DNA from: Pogonophryne albipinna
Taxonomy: Eukaryota > Chordata > Actinopteri > Perciformes > Artedidraconidae
NCBI GenBank assembly: GCA_028583405.1
Contig: CM053260.1
Coordinates: forward strand, 29,250,593 to 29,314,592
DNA: 64,000 nucleotides
Direction of reading: 5' to 3'
In this document: positions 10,732 to 22,070 of the stretch, piece by piece
Layout: each line of letters begins with the position of its first letter
How positions within the stretch are numbered: position 1 is the stretch's first letter
Notes under the pieces: generated by a model
The model's database searches: none
The model's input: only the letters and a program-made list of their open reading frames with translations
What the model was told of the DNA's origin: nothing
Translations under genes and position numbers: made by a program

Positions 10732-12330
10732 TGAAAAAACCTGTTTAAACATTTCCCATGAATGGATATATTATTAATACATAACAGTATTGGATATATG
10801 AATCAGACAGAAACACTACAAACTGACTTCAGATCAACTGCAGGAATAAAAAGTCAGAACTATAACAACCTGTTTAAAAAGTAACATTACATAAATGAAT
10901 ATAACCTTGGTTGTTATTACATTAATATACAACCTTAAAACACACATTTGTTAAACTTTCATATATAAGACATATTCTTATAAAAGGTTGATATTTGTAA
11001 AGTAATCCAGAAACTATAACAACTTGAGTTTAACCACCAGATTAAAAAGTGAACTGAGTCAGAGCTGAATCCACCTGTTTACACACTGATGTTCATATAG
11101 TTTAACATGTAAATATAAATAACAGTAATATAAATATTATAAACATATATATATATAAAGACTCAGAAAAAGGTTATGATGAAATATTTGGAGAAAAAAG
11201 ATGGGAACACAAAACCGAAGTGAATGCACCTGTTGAAATATAAAGATTAATTTATAAAACATTAATGTAAATAGCCTTTACTTATATTATTAATCAACAT
11301 GACAATTCAAGACATTTTAAAAACAATATAAAATGAATCATATAACAACGAACATGAAACACGAGGACAAACAGCTCTAACTGAATCTGTTTGGTCTTTG
11401 AAAATAATTGTACTAACATTAATATAGAGAACAATTATTGATGTAATAAATGGTGACAGGCATCACAGTGAACACGAAATAGGAGAAAGAGATGTGACTC
11501 CACCTGTTTAAACGATCATGTTAATATACAACAGTAACATAACAATATTAATGTTATTATAACATAGATCTTTAAGGCTGTTAATATGTATACAATTAAT
11601 CAAGAACACACACAAAAATCATCACGGTTAACATGAGGAGAAACTGACCTGAATTCAGCTGTTTAAACATTAGGCAGAAACATCCTCACTGTGAACCATA
11701 GACTGGATGTGAACACGAAACATGAGAAACAGACCTGAATCCACCTGTTTGAATATGACGTGATAGCAGTCATGTAAATATAACAACAATATTAAGAACA
11801 TTAATATATCAGATTCATTCCGTGAAATAATGATAACAGTCAGAAACAGTGTCACAAGGAACAGGAAACGTGAGAAACATACCTGAATCCACCTGTTTAA
11901 ACAAAAGCATGAATATATAGCAATGACATAAGAACATCTATATATATGACAGCAACAAATAACACTAATATTTGTGAAATAAGTCATTAACAGGCAGAGA
12001 CAGCATCTCAGTGAACATGAGGAGAAACTGACCTGAATCCACCTGATAAAACATTAATATAGCATTAATGTAGATATGATGAAGCACGTACAGACAGAGA
12101 CAGCATCTCAGTGAACATGAGGAGAAACTGACCTGAATCCACCTGATAAACATTAATATAGCATTAATGTAGATATGATGAAGCACGTACAGACAGAGGC
12201 AGCATCTCAGTGAACATGAGGAGAAACTGACCTGAATCCACCTGGTAAAACATTAATATAGCATTAATGTAGATATGATGAAGCACGTACAGACAGAGAC
12301 AGCATCACAGTGAACATGAAGTTGTGAAGC
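10732..12330 (-). repeat. decaying tandem array upstream of the receptor
   Basis: Reading the minus strand, a unit containing 'caggtggattcaggtcagt' recurs. Three near-identical units at the far end are spaced about 100 bp apart ('cagcatctca' at 12001, 12101 and 12200, with a fourth start at 12300). More diverged copies continue towards the gene near 11040, 11225, 11490, 11640, 11735 and 11880. Each good copy has an acceptor-like 'ttaccag' or 'ttatcag' and a donor-like CAG|GTCAGT. Small frames inside are incidental. Confidence 0.7.
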
Positions 12331-12332
12331 TG

Positions 12333-12340
12333 CTTTTATC
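12333..12340 (-). promoter_or_regulatory. TATA-like box, candidate receptor promoter
   Basis: On the minus strand 'gataaaag' is followed by 'cagcttcac' and then by the first unit of the leader array. Its position at the upstream limit of the array and on the receptor's strand suggests the transcription start lies near 12305-12315. This is inferred from sequence only. Confidence 0.35.
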
Positions 12341-12420
12341 ACCATCCTTCGTCCTCCGTGGCGCTCATTGTATATTCATTAAAGGTCATCTGCCAATCAC
12401 AAATATGTTGTTTGGAATGG

Positions 12421-13063
12421 CAGGTCCTGAGAAGGCAATGTCAAGTTAATGTAAAATAGACATAAACATCTTAAAATATTTAAAGCGTTCCTTCGATTAA
12501 TTCAGTACTTTGTTTTAGTAATATGTTCATGTGTCAGATACACACAGGGGTTACATTGGGCCCCGGCTCATAGGGCGATGCTCTGACTTCGTCACCCTCA
12601 CATATTTGTCATATGTTTACTAAAAACGACATATATGTTAAAACTTTTCTCATTCTTAACATAGACTATATTTAGGGTCGATATGTGTTGACTTCATTTT
12701 TTTGCAACTCCGTGGAAAGAGTCTGCAAACCACCCGTCCTGTAACACAGAGCCTAAATGTGTGTGTGTGTTAATTCCAGTTAAATGTAACTATTAAGAAG
12801 ACGGTTCTGTTTGTAATACTTTCCATTTTTATTGTCTTATTTGGTGGCATCAATGTGTGCATTTGATACAGGAGCAGTGTCTTTAGGGCCTCATATATAG
12901 CCCTTAAGGTCAAAATAAAGAGATCCTCGACCACGCACCGCATAGAAAGGTTCAAACTGTCTGGGAATGGATGCAAAAACATCTATTGTGTCATTATCCA
13001 TCCATTTGCTGGATGATGTTTGGTTTTGAGTCTAACCGTGTTAAAGGAGGAACATGTGCAGCG
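12421..13063. other. no gene seen
   Basis: AT-rich single-copy-looking sequence with a short GT run near 12760. No feature supported. Confidence 0.4.
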
Positions 13064-13265
13064 CTGTGGGCCGCTGGTTAGCATCTGTTCACTTCATGAG
13101 CACATCCAGGTGACTCACATCCAATTAACATTCATGAAAGAGCACAAATTTAATTAACCAAAAAAACCCAATCTTTCACTTATTCGGGATGGACATGATC
13201 CTCAGAGACATTTTATTATATTTCAATCATCCGCCTTTCTTGGTCATTGTGCAATATTACTCATT
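13064..13265. repeat. duplicated block, copy 1 (copy 2 at 14267-14468)
   Basis: The ~200 bp starting 'agcgctgtgggccgctggtt' is repeated almost exactly at 14267-14468. Here it is cut short by a LINE tail. Confidence 0.8.
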
Positions 13266-13540
13266 ATGGGGGGCCGTTCAGTGTTGCGGCCCCCACCTTC
13301 TGGCATGCACTTCCTGCCAAGATCCGTAATGCTGCCTCCCTGGACATCTTCAAATAATCATTAAAAACACAGCTGTTCACCCTGGCCTTCGGGCCCAAGC
13401 CCTTTCTTGGTCCCCCGACTTCCTTTATTTATTTGTTTGTCCTTTGATTGTCTGTCTGGTTTTTTTGTCCACCATGTACAACGACCTTGGGTCCCTTGAA
13501 AGGCGCTATATAAATATAATTTATTATTATTATTATTATG
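13266..13540 (+). mobile_element. LINE 3' tail (L2/CR1-like)
   Basis: The end reads 'cttgaaaggcgctatataaa' followed by a (TTA)n tail, the 3' end form of fish L2/CR1-type LINEs and dependent SINEs. 5' truncated. It sits exactly where duplicated block copy 1 breaks off. Confidence 0.6.
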
Positions 13541-13872
13541 AATAAAAACAAACACACACCAGGAGACAGCTCTTCGTGTCCGGCTGGAAAAATACCCGTT
13601 GTGTCCTCGTTACGGCCTCTAATGTAATCTGACTGGCAGCCTAACCCCCTCTCTCAATCACGGTGCTGGACAAAGACGACAATTCCACTTATTTAATAAG
13701 CTTTTTACTTTAGAAATCATAAAGAGGTGTTAATATGTGGAGATTATCCTGCTGAACTAAACATATAAGAATCATAAACATTTGTTTAACATAAACTTGG
13801 TGCGTAGGTGCTGACTTGTCTATTAAAAGTATTTTTGATACACTTTCAATTGTGCTTACAGCTAATTAATTT

Positions 13873-14265
13873 TACTGTACAACATGACCGGAGAGATTTA
13901 TATTCTACCATTTGTTACGGTCAAATACCGGCTAACAGAAACACTGAGTATTTGAATATAGAAACCACCCCACATGTATAGCTTTGTGTGGTGCTAGGTT
14001 CGCGAGAGGATCCGCAATCGCACTTTGTTGCGTAGCTTCAGTGTCGTAGCCGAGATGCTGTTGATAGTTGATAGTGAGATATGTCTGCCGTCTACTCTCA
14101 TCTGTTTGACCGGTATGATGCACCATCCAGTACTGAGAGTGCATTTTAACATACTACATATTATTGTCCCTCATGCTCTCAGACAGTACGCGTACATACA
14201 AAAGTACTGAGATGTCACTCGCATAAAGTGAGAAGCCTGCAGGGCAAAGGTCAGGGCGGTAAAAA
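13873..14265. repeat. second duplicated block, copy 1 (copy 2 at 14662-15038)
   Basis: It runs from 'tactgtacaacatgaccgg' to 'tcagggcggtaaaaa' and is repeated about 789 bp downstream with small indels. No coding function is seen. Confidence 0.8.
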
Positions 14266-14266
14266 A

Positions 14267-14468
14267 GCGCTGTGGGCCGCTGGTTAGCATCTGTTCACTT
14301 CATGAGCACATCCAGTGTGACTGACAGACAATTCACATTCATGAAAGAGCACAAATGTAATTAACCAAAAAAACACAATCTTTCACTTATTCGGGATGGA
14401 CATGATCCTCAGAGACATTTTATTATATTTCAATCATCCGCCTTTCTTGGTCATTGTGCAATATTACT
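14267..14468. repeat. duplicated block, copy 2 (uninterrupted)
   Basis: Matches 13064-13265. Small differences indicate that the duplication is not brand-new. Confidence 0.8.
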
Positions 14469-14479
14469 CAATAAGAATA

Positions 14480-14660
14480 AAACCAACACATTCTCACTCC
14501 CAACTCGGCCTATGTTGACGTTATGTCAGGGTCCCTGTCGTCACTTTCCAATGCAAGGGGGGCCCTTTAGCGTTGAGTTTCAACTATCAGGGAGTCCCAT
14601 TGACTTGCATAGAGCTCCCTGAACGTTGGTAACAGACGAGTTACCAGCGTTCAGGGTGCT
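14480..14660. mobile_element. fragment related to MITE family B
   Basis: Shares 'gggagtcccattgacttgca' and the following 'tagagctccctgaacg' with the family B copy near 45193-45240. Ends are not preserved. It lies between the two duplicated blocks. Confidence 0.45.
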
Positions 14661-14661
14661 C

Positions 14662-15038
14662 TACTGTACAACATGACCGGAGAGATTTACCATTTTTTTT
14701 ACGGTCAAATACCGGCTAACAGAAACACTGAGTATTTGAATATAGAAACCACCCCACATGTATAGCTTTGTGTGGTGCTAGGTTCACGAGAGGATCCGCA
14801 ATCGCACTTTGTTGCGTAGCTTCAGTGTCGTAGCCGAGATGCTGTTGATAGTGAGATGTGTCTGCCGTTTACTCTCAACTGTTTGACCGGTATGATGCAC
14901 CATCCAGTACTAAGAGTGCATTTTAACATACTACATATTGGCCCTCATGCTCTCAGACAGTACAAGTACATACTAAAGTACTGAGATGTCACTCACATAA
15001 AGTGAGAAGCCTGCAGGACAAAGGTCAGGGCGGTAAAA
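14662..15038. repeat. second duplicated block, copy 2
   Basis: Matches 13873-14265, with short deletions (for example in the doubled 'gttgatagt'). Confidence 0.8.
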
Positions 15039-15690
15039 ACATCCTGCAGATGATGAAATGATGTTTGTGGTTAATGAGCTGCAGCTTGGACTCTGTGGAC
15101 TAACGAGCTCCGGCCTTAATGAGAGCTGTTAACGAGCTGCTCTCAGGTGACCTCATTAACACACTGACCTGTTTGCTTCTTTACATTGTGCTGCTGTAAT
15201 CACCCAGAGACGCAATGCACAGCAGGCTAAACCTGCGCAAACAAGACAACACAATAATCAAAGAAAATTAAAGAGGGAATCTGTAAAAACAATAACGTCA
15301 AAGCTGTCCTTTGGTGCTATTTATTTTGTCATTTTTAAAATACTTTTTTATCAAAACACACTGAAGGAAATACTCAGCTTGGGTCTGTTCATAGGGGCAG
15401 AATAATCCACTTTAGGTGCTCTAGTGAGTGTTAGTAGCAGCACATTCTGAACAGGCCCAAGCTGTAAATATAATGACACAAAAAGGATAAGTGCCAAACC
15501 AACACAAGAGAAGCAAAACGGCAATTAGACCTCCAAAACACCTTGAAATATATATCTAATTTATAACACATATGAAAGGTCATTTGTTGTCTGCTGTTTA
15601 TATAATGTGTCTCAGATCAGATCCGTATGCATGGTACCATTTTGTCAATAAAGGATATATTCTAACCTGAATTACATGGTGAATGTGGGA
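15039..15690. other. no gene seen
   Basis: Unremarkable sequence between the duplicated blocks and the Harbinger element. Confidence 0.4.
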
Positions 15691-15694
15691 CCAG

Positions 15695-16958
15695 GGGCCT
15701 CATTTATAACGCCGTGCGTAGGATTCACGTGGGAAGGTTGCTTACATAGTAGAAATCCAAAAAATAGGTACAGAAATGTTCCGACATTTTCCGATTCACC
15801 AAACATTGCGTACCGGCGAGGAAAGTGCGTACAGCACTTCCTACGCCGGTTTCCCTTTATAAATCACAATCGATTCGAAATGCTGTGCAGCTTTTGCGGG
15901 CTTCACGTAACGCCCAAATGTGCCTATAAATAGTCAAAGAAACGCCCATTCATTCATTTTGACTGACTTTATGAAGGAGATCGCAGGAAATTACGACAGA
16001 ACAGCTAAAAAAGACGTCTCACACCGTGTCAGATTCTGGTTATTTTGGGGAGGTGGAGATAAATCACATTGTTTGGTGGATGCCGTTTGAACCAGAGTAG
16101 CAGCATGGAGGTTGGATCGTCACCAAAATAAATAAGTAAGTGGTCCGAAAAAAGTTAATGACAAAATACACACAGTCTTCCTCAGGCAGTGTTGGGGATC
16201 CCTGCGGAGTGGAGTCAATTAATGTTTATTTTTTTATTTGGCGGTTTGTGTTCCAGCTGTGCGCAGCGTCTCCACTGAAGCAACTCTATATCCACCTGTT
16301 AAAGGAAATACAACTAATGTGTTGAGTTATATCAGCTGCCAAATCTACCAAACATATGGTGTTCTTAGTTTCCATACCTCCTGTTTTTTACGAGCGACTT
16401 ATCAAGTCTTGGCAAACGGCATAAAACACGATTAAACGTGATAGTATATAAAACCATGCTCATACAACCTATAGAAATGCAACACGGCGTCAGTTTAGAC
16501 GTAATTCTGTCCTCCTGCTCACCGCATCATTTATGAGAAAACATTTCATAACATTAACACAACATATTCGAGGTGGTTTTAAATAACAAATCCGTATTTA
16601 TTTATTTCTCCAAGTTATGTGTGTGTGTTTCTGAGGAGTCTCAAACAGGCGTTTGTTTAATCATTTTAAGATCAGCTTTAATCAATGTTTGAAAATGAAT
16701 TCTTCATATATGATAAATGAGAGGTAACATTTTGTTTATGGTATTATTTCCACATATTTCTCTCCATTCTTCCTTCTGCCAACGGTGTCGCAGTTTCTCG
16801 TCTCTCCCGTTGTTGTGCTTAGTGCGTACGCATGGGTTAGAGTTTGCGTGGAGGACCGCACGTTTTCCCCTCAAGTTAGTATTTTATAAATCGCAAACAT
16901 TGCGTAGAAACTGGCGTACGCCATTATTTGAGCGTATATCCCTTTATAAATGAGGCCC
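15695..16958. mobile_element. PIF/Harbinger-type non-autonomous element
   Basis: Terminal inverted repeats 'gggcctcatttataa' (left) and 'ttataaatgaggccc' (right). They are flanked by a 3-bp target duplication, CAG at 15692-15694 and CAG at 16959-16961. A 3-bp CNG-type duplication with this kind of end is characteristic of Harbinger elements. The 1264 bp contain only short frames and no recognisable transposase, so it is non-autonomous. Confidence 0.75.
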
Positions 16959-16961
16959 CAG

Positions 16962-17705
16962 AAGTCAAAGTCATTTGAGCCACGATATAACGGGATCTCA
17001 CAGCTTCGTAACATTAAAAAATAAATTATTGTTTTAAATTATGGATGTTACTACCTCATTATGGAACTACAACACGTTATACATACCACGCATAACTACA
17101 TCGTATGCTTATCTGAACACAAACCCGCCCTCGTGGTTGTGTTTCAGGTGATTATAGGATATGATATACTTTAATAACCCGTAAAGGAAGTTTGTTTTGA
17201 TCCTGCAGCAACATTAACACGTTTTAAACTCAACAGACGATTCAGATCGATTTGATCCCTTCAACATCACATACAGGTTCATAATGAACACACCACAGCA
17301 GCACTTTGGTTTTGTGATAGATTTATTAGATTTCTGTGAGTTACTACAGTAGTAGTGTTCTCATACATGTCATCTGCAGTTCATCAAACTGATATATATT
17401 TATAAAATTAGAGAAGTATAATCTACATACATCTAATACAAAAACAAACCAGTCTAGTAGTGAGCTTGGTTTAGTTGTAAAAATGGTGACAAATGAAAGA
17501 CGGATGCTCAAATGATAATAATAGAATTATGAATCTGTGCATTAAATAGGTATAAAAATAAAAACATTCTTAGAAACAAAGAACTAGCAAATACACAAAC
17601 AGGCCCAGGTACGTTTGAAACATTAGATGGATCACACACAAACACACACCTGTGAATTCTCTTTGGTGGATCAGCCCTGAAACCTTTAAATAAATGTTTT
17701 AAAGC
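16962..17705. other. no gene seen
   Basis: AT-rich; short open frames without recognisable content. Confidence 0.4.
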
Positions 17706-17900
17706 ACAAAAAAACAACACGTTCTCACTCCCAACCCGTCAGGGCCCCTCCCCGTCACTCTATTACGCACAGGGTACCCATTGAGCGTCAGTTTTCAACA
17801 GGCAGGGCGTCCCATTGACCTTCATAGACCTCCCATAGCGTTGATAATAGACGCCATGAGAACGCTCCCCGCTGCATCGAAATTCAACGAGCGCATTCTG
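17706..17900. mobile_element. fragment related to the 14480 repeat / MITE family B
   Basis: Shares 'gttctcactcccaac...tcagggcccct' and a diverged 'cgtcccattgaccttcatag' block with 14490-14640. No termini. Confidence 0.4.
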
Positions 17901-18945
17901 TTCTCAGCTGAAGCGTATGGTGCGAGACGTCATTGCAACACATTATGCTCTTTATATATAGTTTATAAAAAATGACAAAATTGTCATTTTCATACTCTGT
18001 GATAGGCCTCGGCGAGAGTTAGGCAACATAATAGGCTTATAGGCATTTTTTTCTCTTATGTGAAGTTGAGATGATGCATGCTGGGTAATGAATTATTTAC
18101 GTGGACGTACGTAATATAGCCAGAAAATGTTCTAAAATTGTGTCTGATTTTTCAATCCATCACATTTAACATGGCAAGACGTAGTATAACTTTTGTACAG
18201 ATGATCAGTCTTCCTGAAACTTTTTTTGGCCGGCTTTTATAGAAATGAATGTAATCATAGCGTCTGTAAATAAAGTGTTCGGCACGCATGTGTTACGTCA
18301 TCTATGCGACGGTGTTAAAGCCCATTGCGATTGTTTATGAATGTAGTTATTATGTGTCAGTTATGTGTTTTTAATGGGGTTAGAGTTGATTTAATGAATG
18401 ACACAACAGTAAAAAAAATAAAATAATCATAACATTTCAGAAATATTCCTTCATTTTCATGACAGGTGTCCCACTAATGCCAAGCCCCTTAAATATTAGG
18501 TGACCTTTATTTGTCAGATATGATCTTACAGGTTACAGTCATAGGGAATTGTATGGTTTCCATTAATAATGTATTTCCAGTTACCTATGTTACCATAGCT
18601 CAAAACTGTGTTTTTGTAATCATGCTATGTTGATATTGTTCATTCTTTGACAAATATAACGCCACTTTAAAATGTAAGGTATTCAATTCCTAATAGTTTT
18701 TTCTTCTCTCAACAGATTATTCTAAGTTATTCTTAAAGCCAAACTCCATTACAAGCTATAATAGCATCAAAACAAAGGCACTTTGAAGAGCCACGTCCCC
18801 TTCGTTTCCCTGTCCTTGCTTTTGTGAAATTGTCCTATCTCTGTTGCTGTCTGTGTATCTCTGTCTGTGTACCTGTGTATGTGTCTTATCCGTCCATCTT
18901 TCTGTTGTTAGTCCCTTTCTGTGTTTTTGTTTTTGTCACCATGAG
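17901..18945. other. no gene seen
   Basis: AT-rich stretch with no supported feature. A splice-acceptor-like 'ctctcaacag' near 18715 has no convincing exon after it. Confidence 0.35.
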
Positions 18946-18949
18946 TGAT

Positions 18950-19366
18950 TCAGAGCACCAAGGAATATAACTTTTTTTTGTATGGATGTCACATGTAAAT
19001 ATTGGCCCTACCTTAAAAAAGTTACAAAGAGCTGCCCAGAGCTCCAGCACCTTCTCCAGATGAGGCCCTTCCTCTCGGTATTTCATGCCAAAGCCCATGA
19101 TTTCAAATGCGAGGTGAGGAAGCATCATGTGAAATAATCTCTTTTTTTCAGCTTTTTTTGTTTATGTTTTACTATATTTATTTACCAGGTGAAATGGAGT
19201 GGGGCGTATCCGGATGGGGCTGGCTTAACACTTGGGGAGGAAGTTGAACAGTGCAATGCCTTCCGCTCAATGATTGCAGTAACAACAAAACACATGTCTA
19301 AAGCAGGTGAGATGACCAAATACTCAACTAGTTCTGCCAGCACAAGAAAGGCTCTTGAGACCTAGT
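18950..19366 (+). pseudogene. KDZ-superfamily transposase fragment with one intron
   Basis: One + frame up to about 19111 encodes 'CKYWPYLKKV...FLSVFHAKAHDFKCE' and ends at a donor (GAG|GTGAGG). An intron of about 78 bp ends at 'tttaccag'. The next exon, from about 19190, continues in frame with 'VKWSGAYPDGAGLTLGEEVE' and 'AVTTKHMSKA'. The order (YWP block, xFHAKAH...C, then GAGLxxGEExEQ...TKxMSK) matches the conserved core of Kyakuja-Dileera-Zisupton transposases. Only about 120 residues of a protein that is normally far longer remain, so this is a relic. No element ends were located. Confidence 0.7.
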
Positions 19367-19368
19367 AC

Positions 19369-19620
19369 CAGGGCCGGTTCAAGCCAATTTGCTGCCCTAG
19401 GAGAGATTTTATATATAAAGAATAAATGAAAAATCTCTACAAAAGACAAATACACTACAAAAACAGAAACTTATTGACATAGGTAATATACGTCAAAATG
19501 GTTTCAAATGTATTCAGTATTGTATGAACATGTTTTAATTGGGGGGTGGACATCACATCCTCTAGGGGGGCCCGGGGGTATGCCCCCCCGGGAAGATTTT
19601 CTTTAACATTTTAAATTAAA
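19369..19620. mobile_element. hAT-type element end
   Basis: It starts 'cagggccggttcaagccaat' and continues 'ttgctgccctagg', the mirror of the end at 4376-4408. Near 19550-19600 the 'cctctaggggggcc...gggaagatttt' block parallels 4150-4195 and 51670-51720. The other end was not found. Confidence 0.5.
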
Positions 19621-19893
19621 ATGCTTCAATTTTAATAATCAAATAAGTATGTGAACATAACCAATAACCTACCAAAGTAAATTTAACTTATTTTATTTTT
19701 GTTTTTCATTCATATCTTATTTTACCTAGTTAACATTTATTTATTTATGCATATTTTTGTATCTCTCCAATTTTAAACGATATTTTTGGTTTACTGTCCT
19801 ATAGTATACATTGGAATGATTTCAAACCTGTTTTTATTTATCCTAATAATTATAAAGGAGTGCCTTGGAAATATGTGTTTACATAATTTGTAA
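19621..19893. other. no gene seen
   Basis: AT-rich spacer between the hAT end and the integrase frame. No reverse transcriptase or LTR recognised here. Confidence 0.4.
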
Positions 19894-21681
19894 ACACATA
19901 TTTGTTTGAGACTCACTGAGATAACTCATGGCCTTTACCACAACTCACCTTCAGGTTCTGTGGTGCCTGTGTCTCAGTCCTTGATCTCAGTCCTTCCATC
20001 CCACTCTGTGCCAGATCTCTGTTCATTGCAAGAAAATGATTCCCTCCTAAAGGACGTGTTGGTGTTTTGGCGACGTAAAACCCCACCTACCTCAGCCGAG
20101 AAGCGGCAACTTCAGCGGCCAGTCATGGCAATTTTACGCCAATGGGACCGCCTGGTGGAGAAAGATGGCATACTTTTTCGACGGGTGTTCCACTCTGATG
20201 GGGGGGAAGAGTCTCTCCAACTCATTTTGCCTGCAGTTCTCAAACCGGAGACCTTAACCCAGCTGCATCAACAGCATGGCCACCAAGGCATTGAACGGAC
20301 CACAGAGCTGGTCCGACAGCGCTGCTATTGGCCGGGTATGTCCTCCGATATAAAGAGCTGGGTCCAAGAGTGTGAACGATGCCAAGTGGCCAAGGACTCA
20401 GGCCAGGTGCCCCATAGTTTTATGGGCCATTTGCTTGCTTCACGGCCCAATGAGATCTTGGCCATCGATTTCACTCTGTTGGAGCCTTCCGGAAATGGGC
20501 TTGAGAATGTACTTGTCATGACAGATGTGTTCAGCAAATTCACTGTAGCTGTTCCTACTTGGGATCAACGGGCCTCCACCGTGGCCCAAGTATTGATCTG
20601 TGAGTGGTTCTACAAGTTTGGTGTTCCGAGCCGTCTTCACTCAGACCAAGGCAGGAGCTTTGAGAGTTCGCTGATCCAACAGCTTTGCTCTTTGTACGGT
20701 ATCACAAAATCCCGTACGACCCCATACCATCCTGCGGGTAATGGGCAATGCGAACGGTTCAAGCGAACTCTGCATAATCTCCTTCGCACCCTGCCAGTAT
20801 CACGGAAACGGGACTGGGCCTCCTGTTTGCCTCAGGTATTGTTTTGTTATAACACTACTCCTCATCAGCGCACTGGTGAATCAGCCTACTACCTGATGTT
20901 TGGACAGGAACCCCAGCTTCCTGTAGATTTCCTTTTGGGTCAAATCCAGGATCCAGTACCTGGTGAGGTACAGGACTGGGTGGTTGAACACCAGGCCAGA
21001 CTCAGGGTTGCTTTTGAGGGTGCTCGTGAGCGGCTGCTAGCGGCTGCTGGCCGCCGGAAAGATCGGCACGATCAGAGAGTCCGGGGTGCACCTTTCCCAG
21101 TGGGCCAAATGGTGTACCTAAAGAACCATGGTGTTAGAGGTCGACATAAAATACAGGATCTCTGGAGCTCTGTGGTCTACCAGGTTGTATGGGCCCCCTC
21201 TGGTGAAGGAACAGTTTATACTGTTGCCCCTGTCAACGACCCACAGAGGGTACAGAATGTACATCGGGATATGATGAAGGCGGTTCTCCAGCCTGAGAAT
21301 GCCGCTCCTCCATCCAGCGTGCCATCTCCACCTGCCGTGCCCGCATTAGAACTTGACTCCTCTAGCGACAGTGACCTTTGTCTCTTGGTCCCTGATCACC
21401 ACATTCCACAACTTCCAGTGGCTCCAAGGGCCTCTTGTCCGTCGGGTCCCTCTGATGAAACCTTGTACCAGTCCCAACCAGTGCCGGAAGCCTCACTGCA
21501 TGGAGTCTCCTCACCCTCAGTCCCTTCTACATCCACGACCAACCAGCCGAGTACTAGCCAGCAGGCTTTGCGTAGAACTGTCCGCTCTACTGCTGGCCGC
21601 CCAAAGTCCCCGGCCGGAAGTCCCCGGAGTTGGGGACTGGCTTCAGTAGAAGCTGCTGGGACTCCCAGAAGCTTCTACTGA
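19894..21681 (+). CDS. Ty3/gypsy-type integrase, long open frame without RT
   Basis: The frame is open from just after a TAA at 19891 to the stop at 21681. Counting from a TTG at 19906 (591 codons), it has an HHCC zinc-binding domain (H121, H126, C156, C159) and an integrase core with D188 (LAIDFT), D247 (HSDQG) and E283 (GQCERF). The 35 residues between the last two give a canonical DD35E. The C-terminal GPY-like region (about 365-460) and a Pro/Ser-rich tail follow. The first ATG is codon 74 (20125), which still keeps all catalytic parts. No gag, protease, RT or RNase H precedes it and no LTR was recognised. It is either a 5'-deleted pol fragment or a GIN-like domesticated integrase. The intact frame is notable, but the first reading is simpler. 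Confidence 0.85.
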   Translation, partial: THICLRLTEITHGLYHNSPSGSVVPVSQSLISVLPSHSVPDLCSLQENDSLLKDVLVFWRRKTPPTSAEKRQLQRPVMAILRQWDRLVEKDGILFRRVFHSDGGEESLQLILPAVLKPETLTQLHQQHGHQGIERTTELVRQRCYWPGMSSDIKSWVQECERCQVAKDSGQVPHSFMGHLLASRPNEILAIDFTLLEPSGNGLENVLVMTDVFSKFTVAVPTWDQRASTVAQVLICEWFYKFGVPSRLHSDQGRSFESSLIQQLCSLYGITKSRTTPYHPAGNGQCERFKRTLHNLLRTLPVSRKRDWASCLPQVLFCYNTTPHQRTGESAYYLMFGQEPQLPVDFLLGQIQDPVPGEVQDWVVEHQARLRVAFEGARERLLAAAGRRKDRHDQRVRGAPFPVGQMVYLKNHGVRGRHKIQDLWSSVVYQVVWAPSGEGTVYTVAPVNDPQRVQNVHRDMMKAVLQPENAAPPSSVPSPPAVPALELDSSSDSDLCLLVPDHHIPQLPVAPRASCPSGPSDETLYQSQPVPEASLHGVSSPSVPSTSTTNQPSTSQQALRRTVRSTAGRPKSPAGSPRSWGLASVEAAGTPRSFY

Positions 21682-21699
21682 AGCCTTCTGAGTAAATCG

Positions 21700-22070
21700 C
21701 CAGAACGCTGACACCTCCTCATCTCCACCGCTTCCATGTTTTATTTTGTGTTGCCATAAGTTAGTCTCTCTGCGTTTCTGCGCTGGGCTAATGCTAATGC
21801 TAATAATGCTAATGCGAGGATAATAAAATGGCGGCTTCGCAAAACGTTTTGGGAGTTTTACGGGGCGTGGTTTGCAATCCGCCCAGCCAATCAGACATAG
21901 GAACCTTTTTCTCCCACGAAAGTCCCTGCTCTCTAGCAGGGACGGAAAAGGGGGTGAAAAGGTTCTGATGAACTAATTTTAGTTCCGGCTCTTTTTGGTG
22001 TGAACGCAACATTTCGGAACTATATCGGAACTAAAGTGGGAAAAGTACTGTGGTGTGAACGCGTCTAATG
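21700..22070. mobile_element. probable non-autonomous DNA transposon fragment
   Basis: The stretch with 'ctagcagggacgg', 'gttccggct' and 'gtgtgaacgc' motifs (about 21890-22065) has the look of a widespread fish hAT-type MITE. A 'gctaatgct' short-repeat run lies near 21788-21812. Boundaries not defined. Confidence 0.35.

Noticed and set aside
19906..19908. Start codon of the integrase frame
   Set aside because: It is TTG; in a vertebrate nuclear gene the first ATG (20125) or an upstream exon is more likely.
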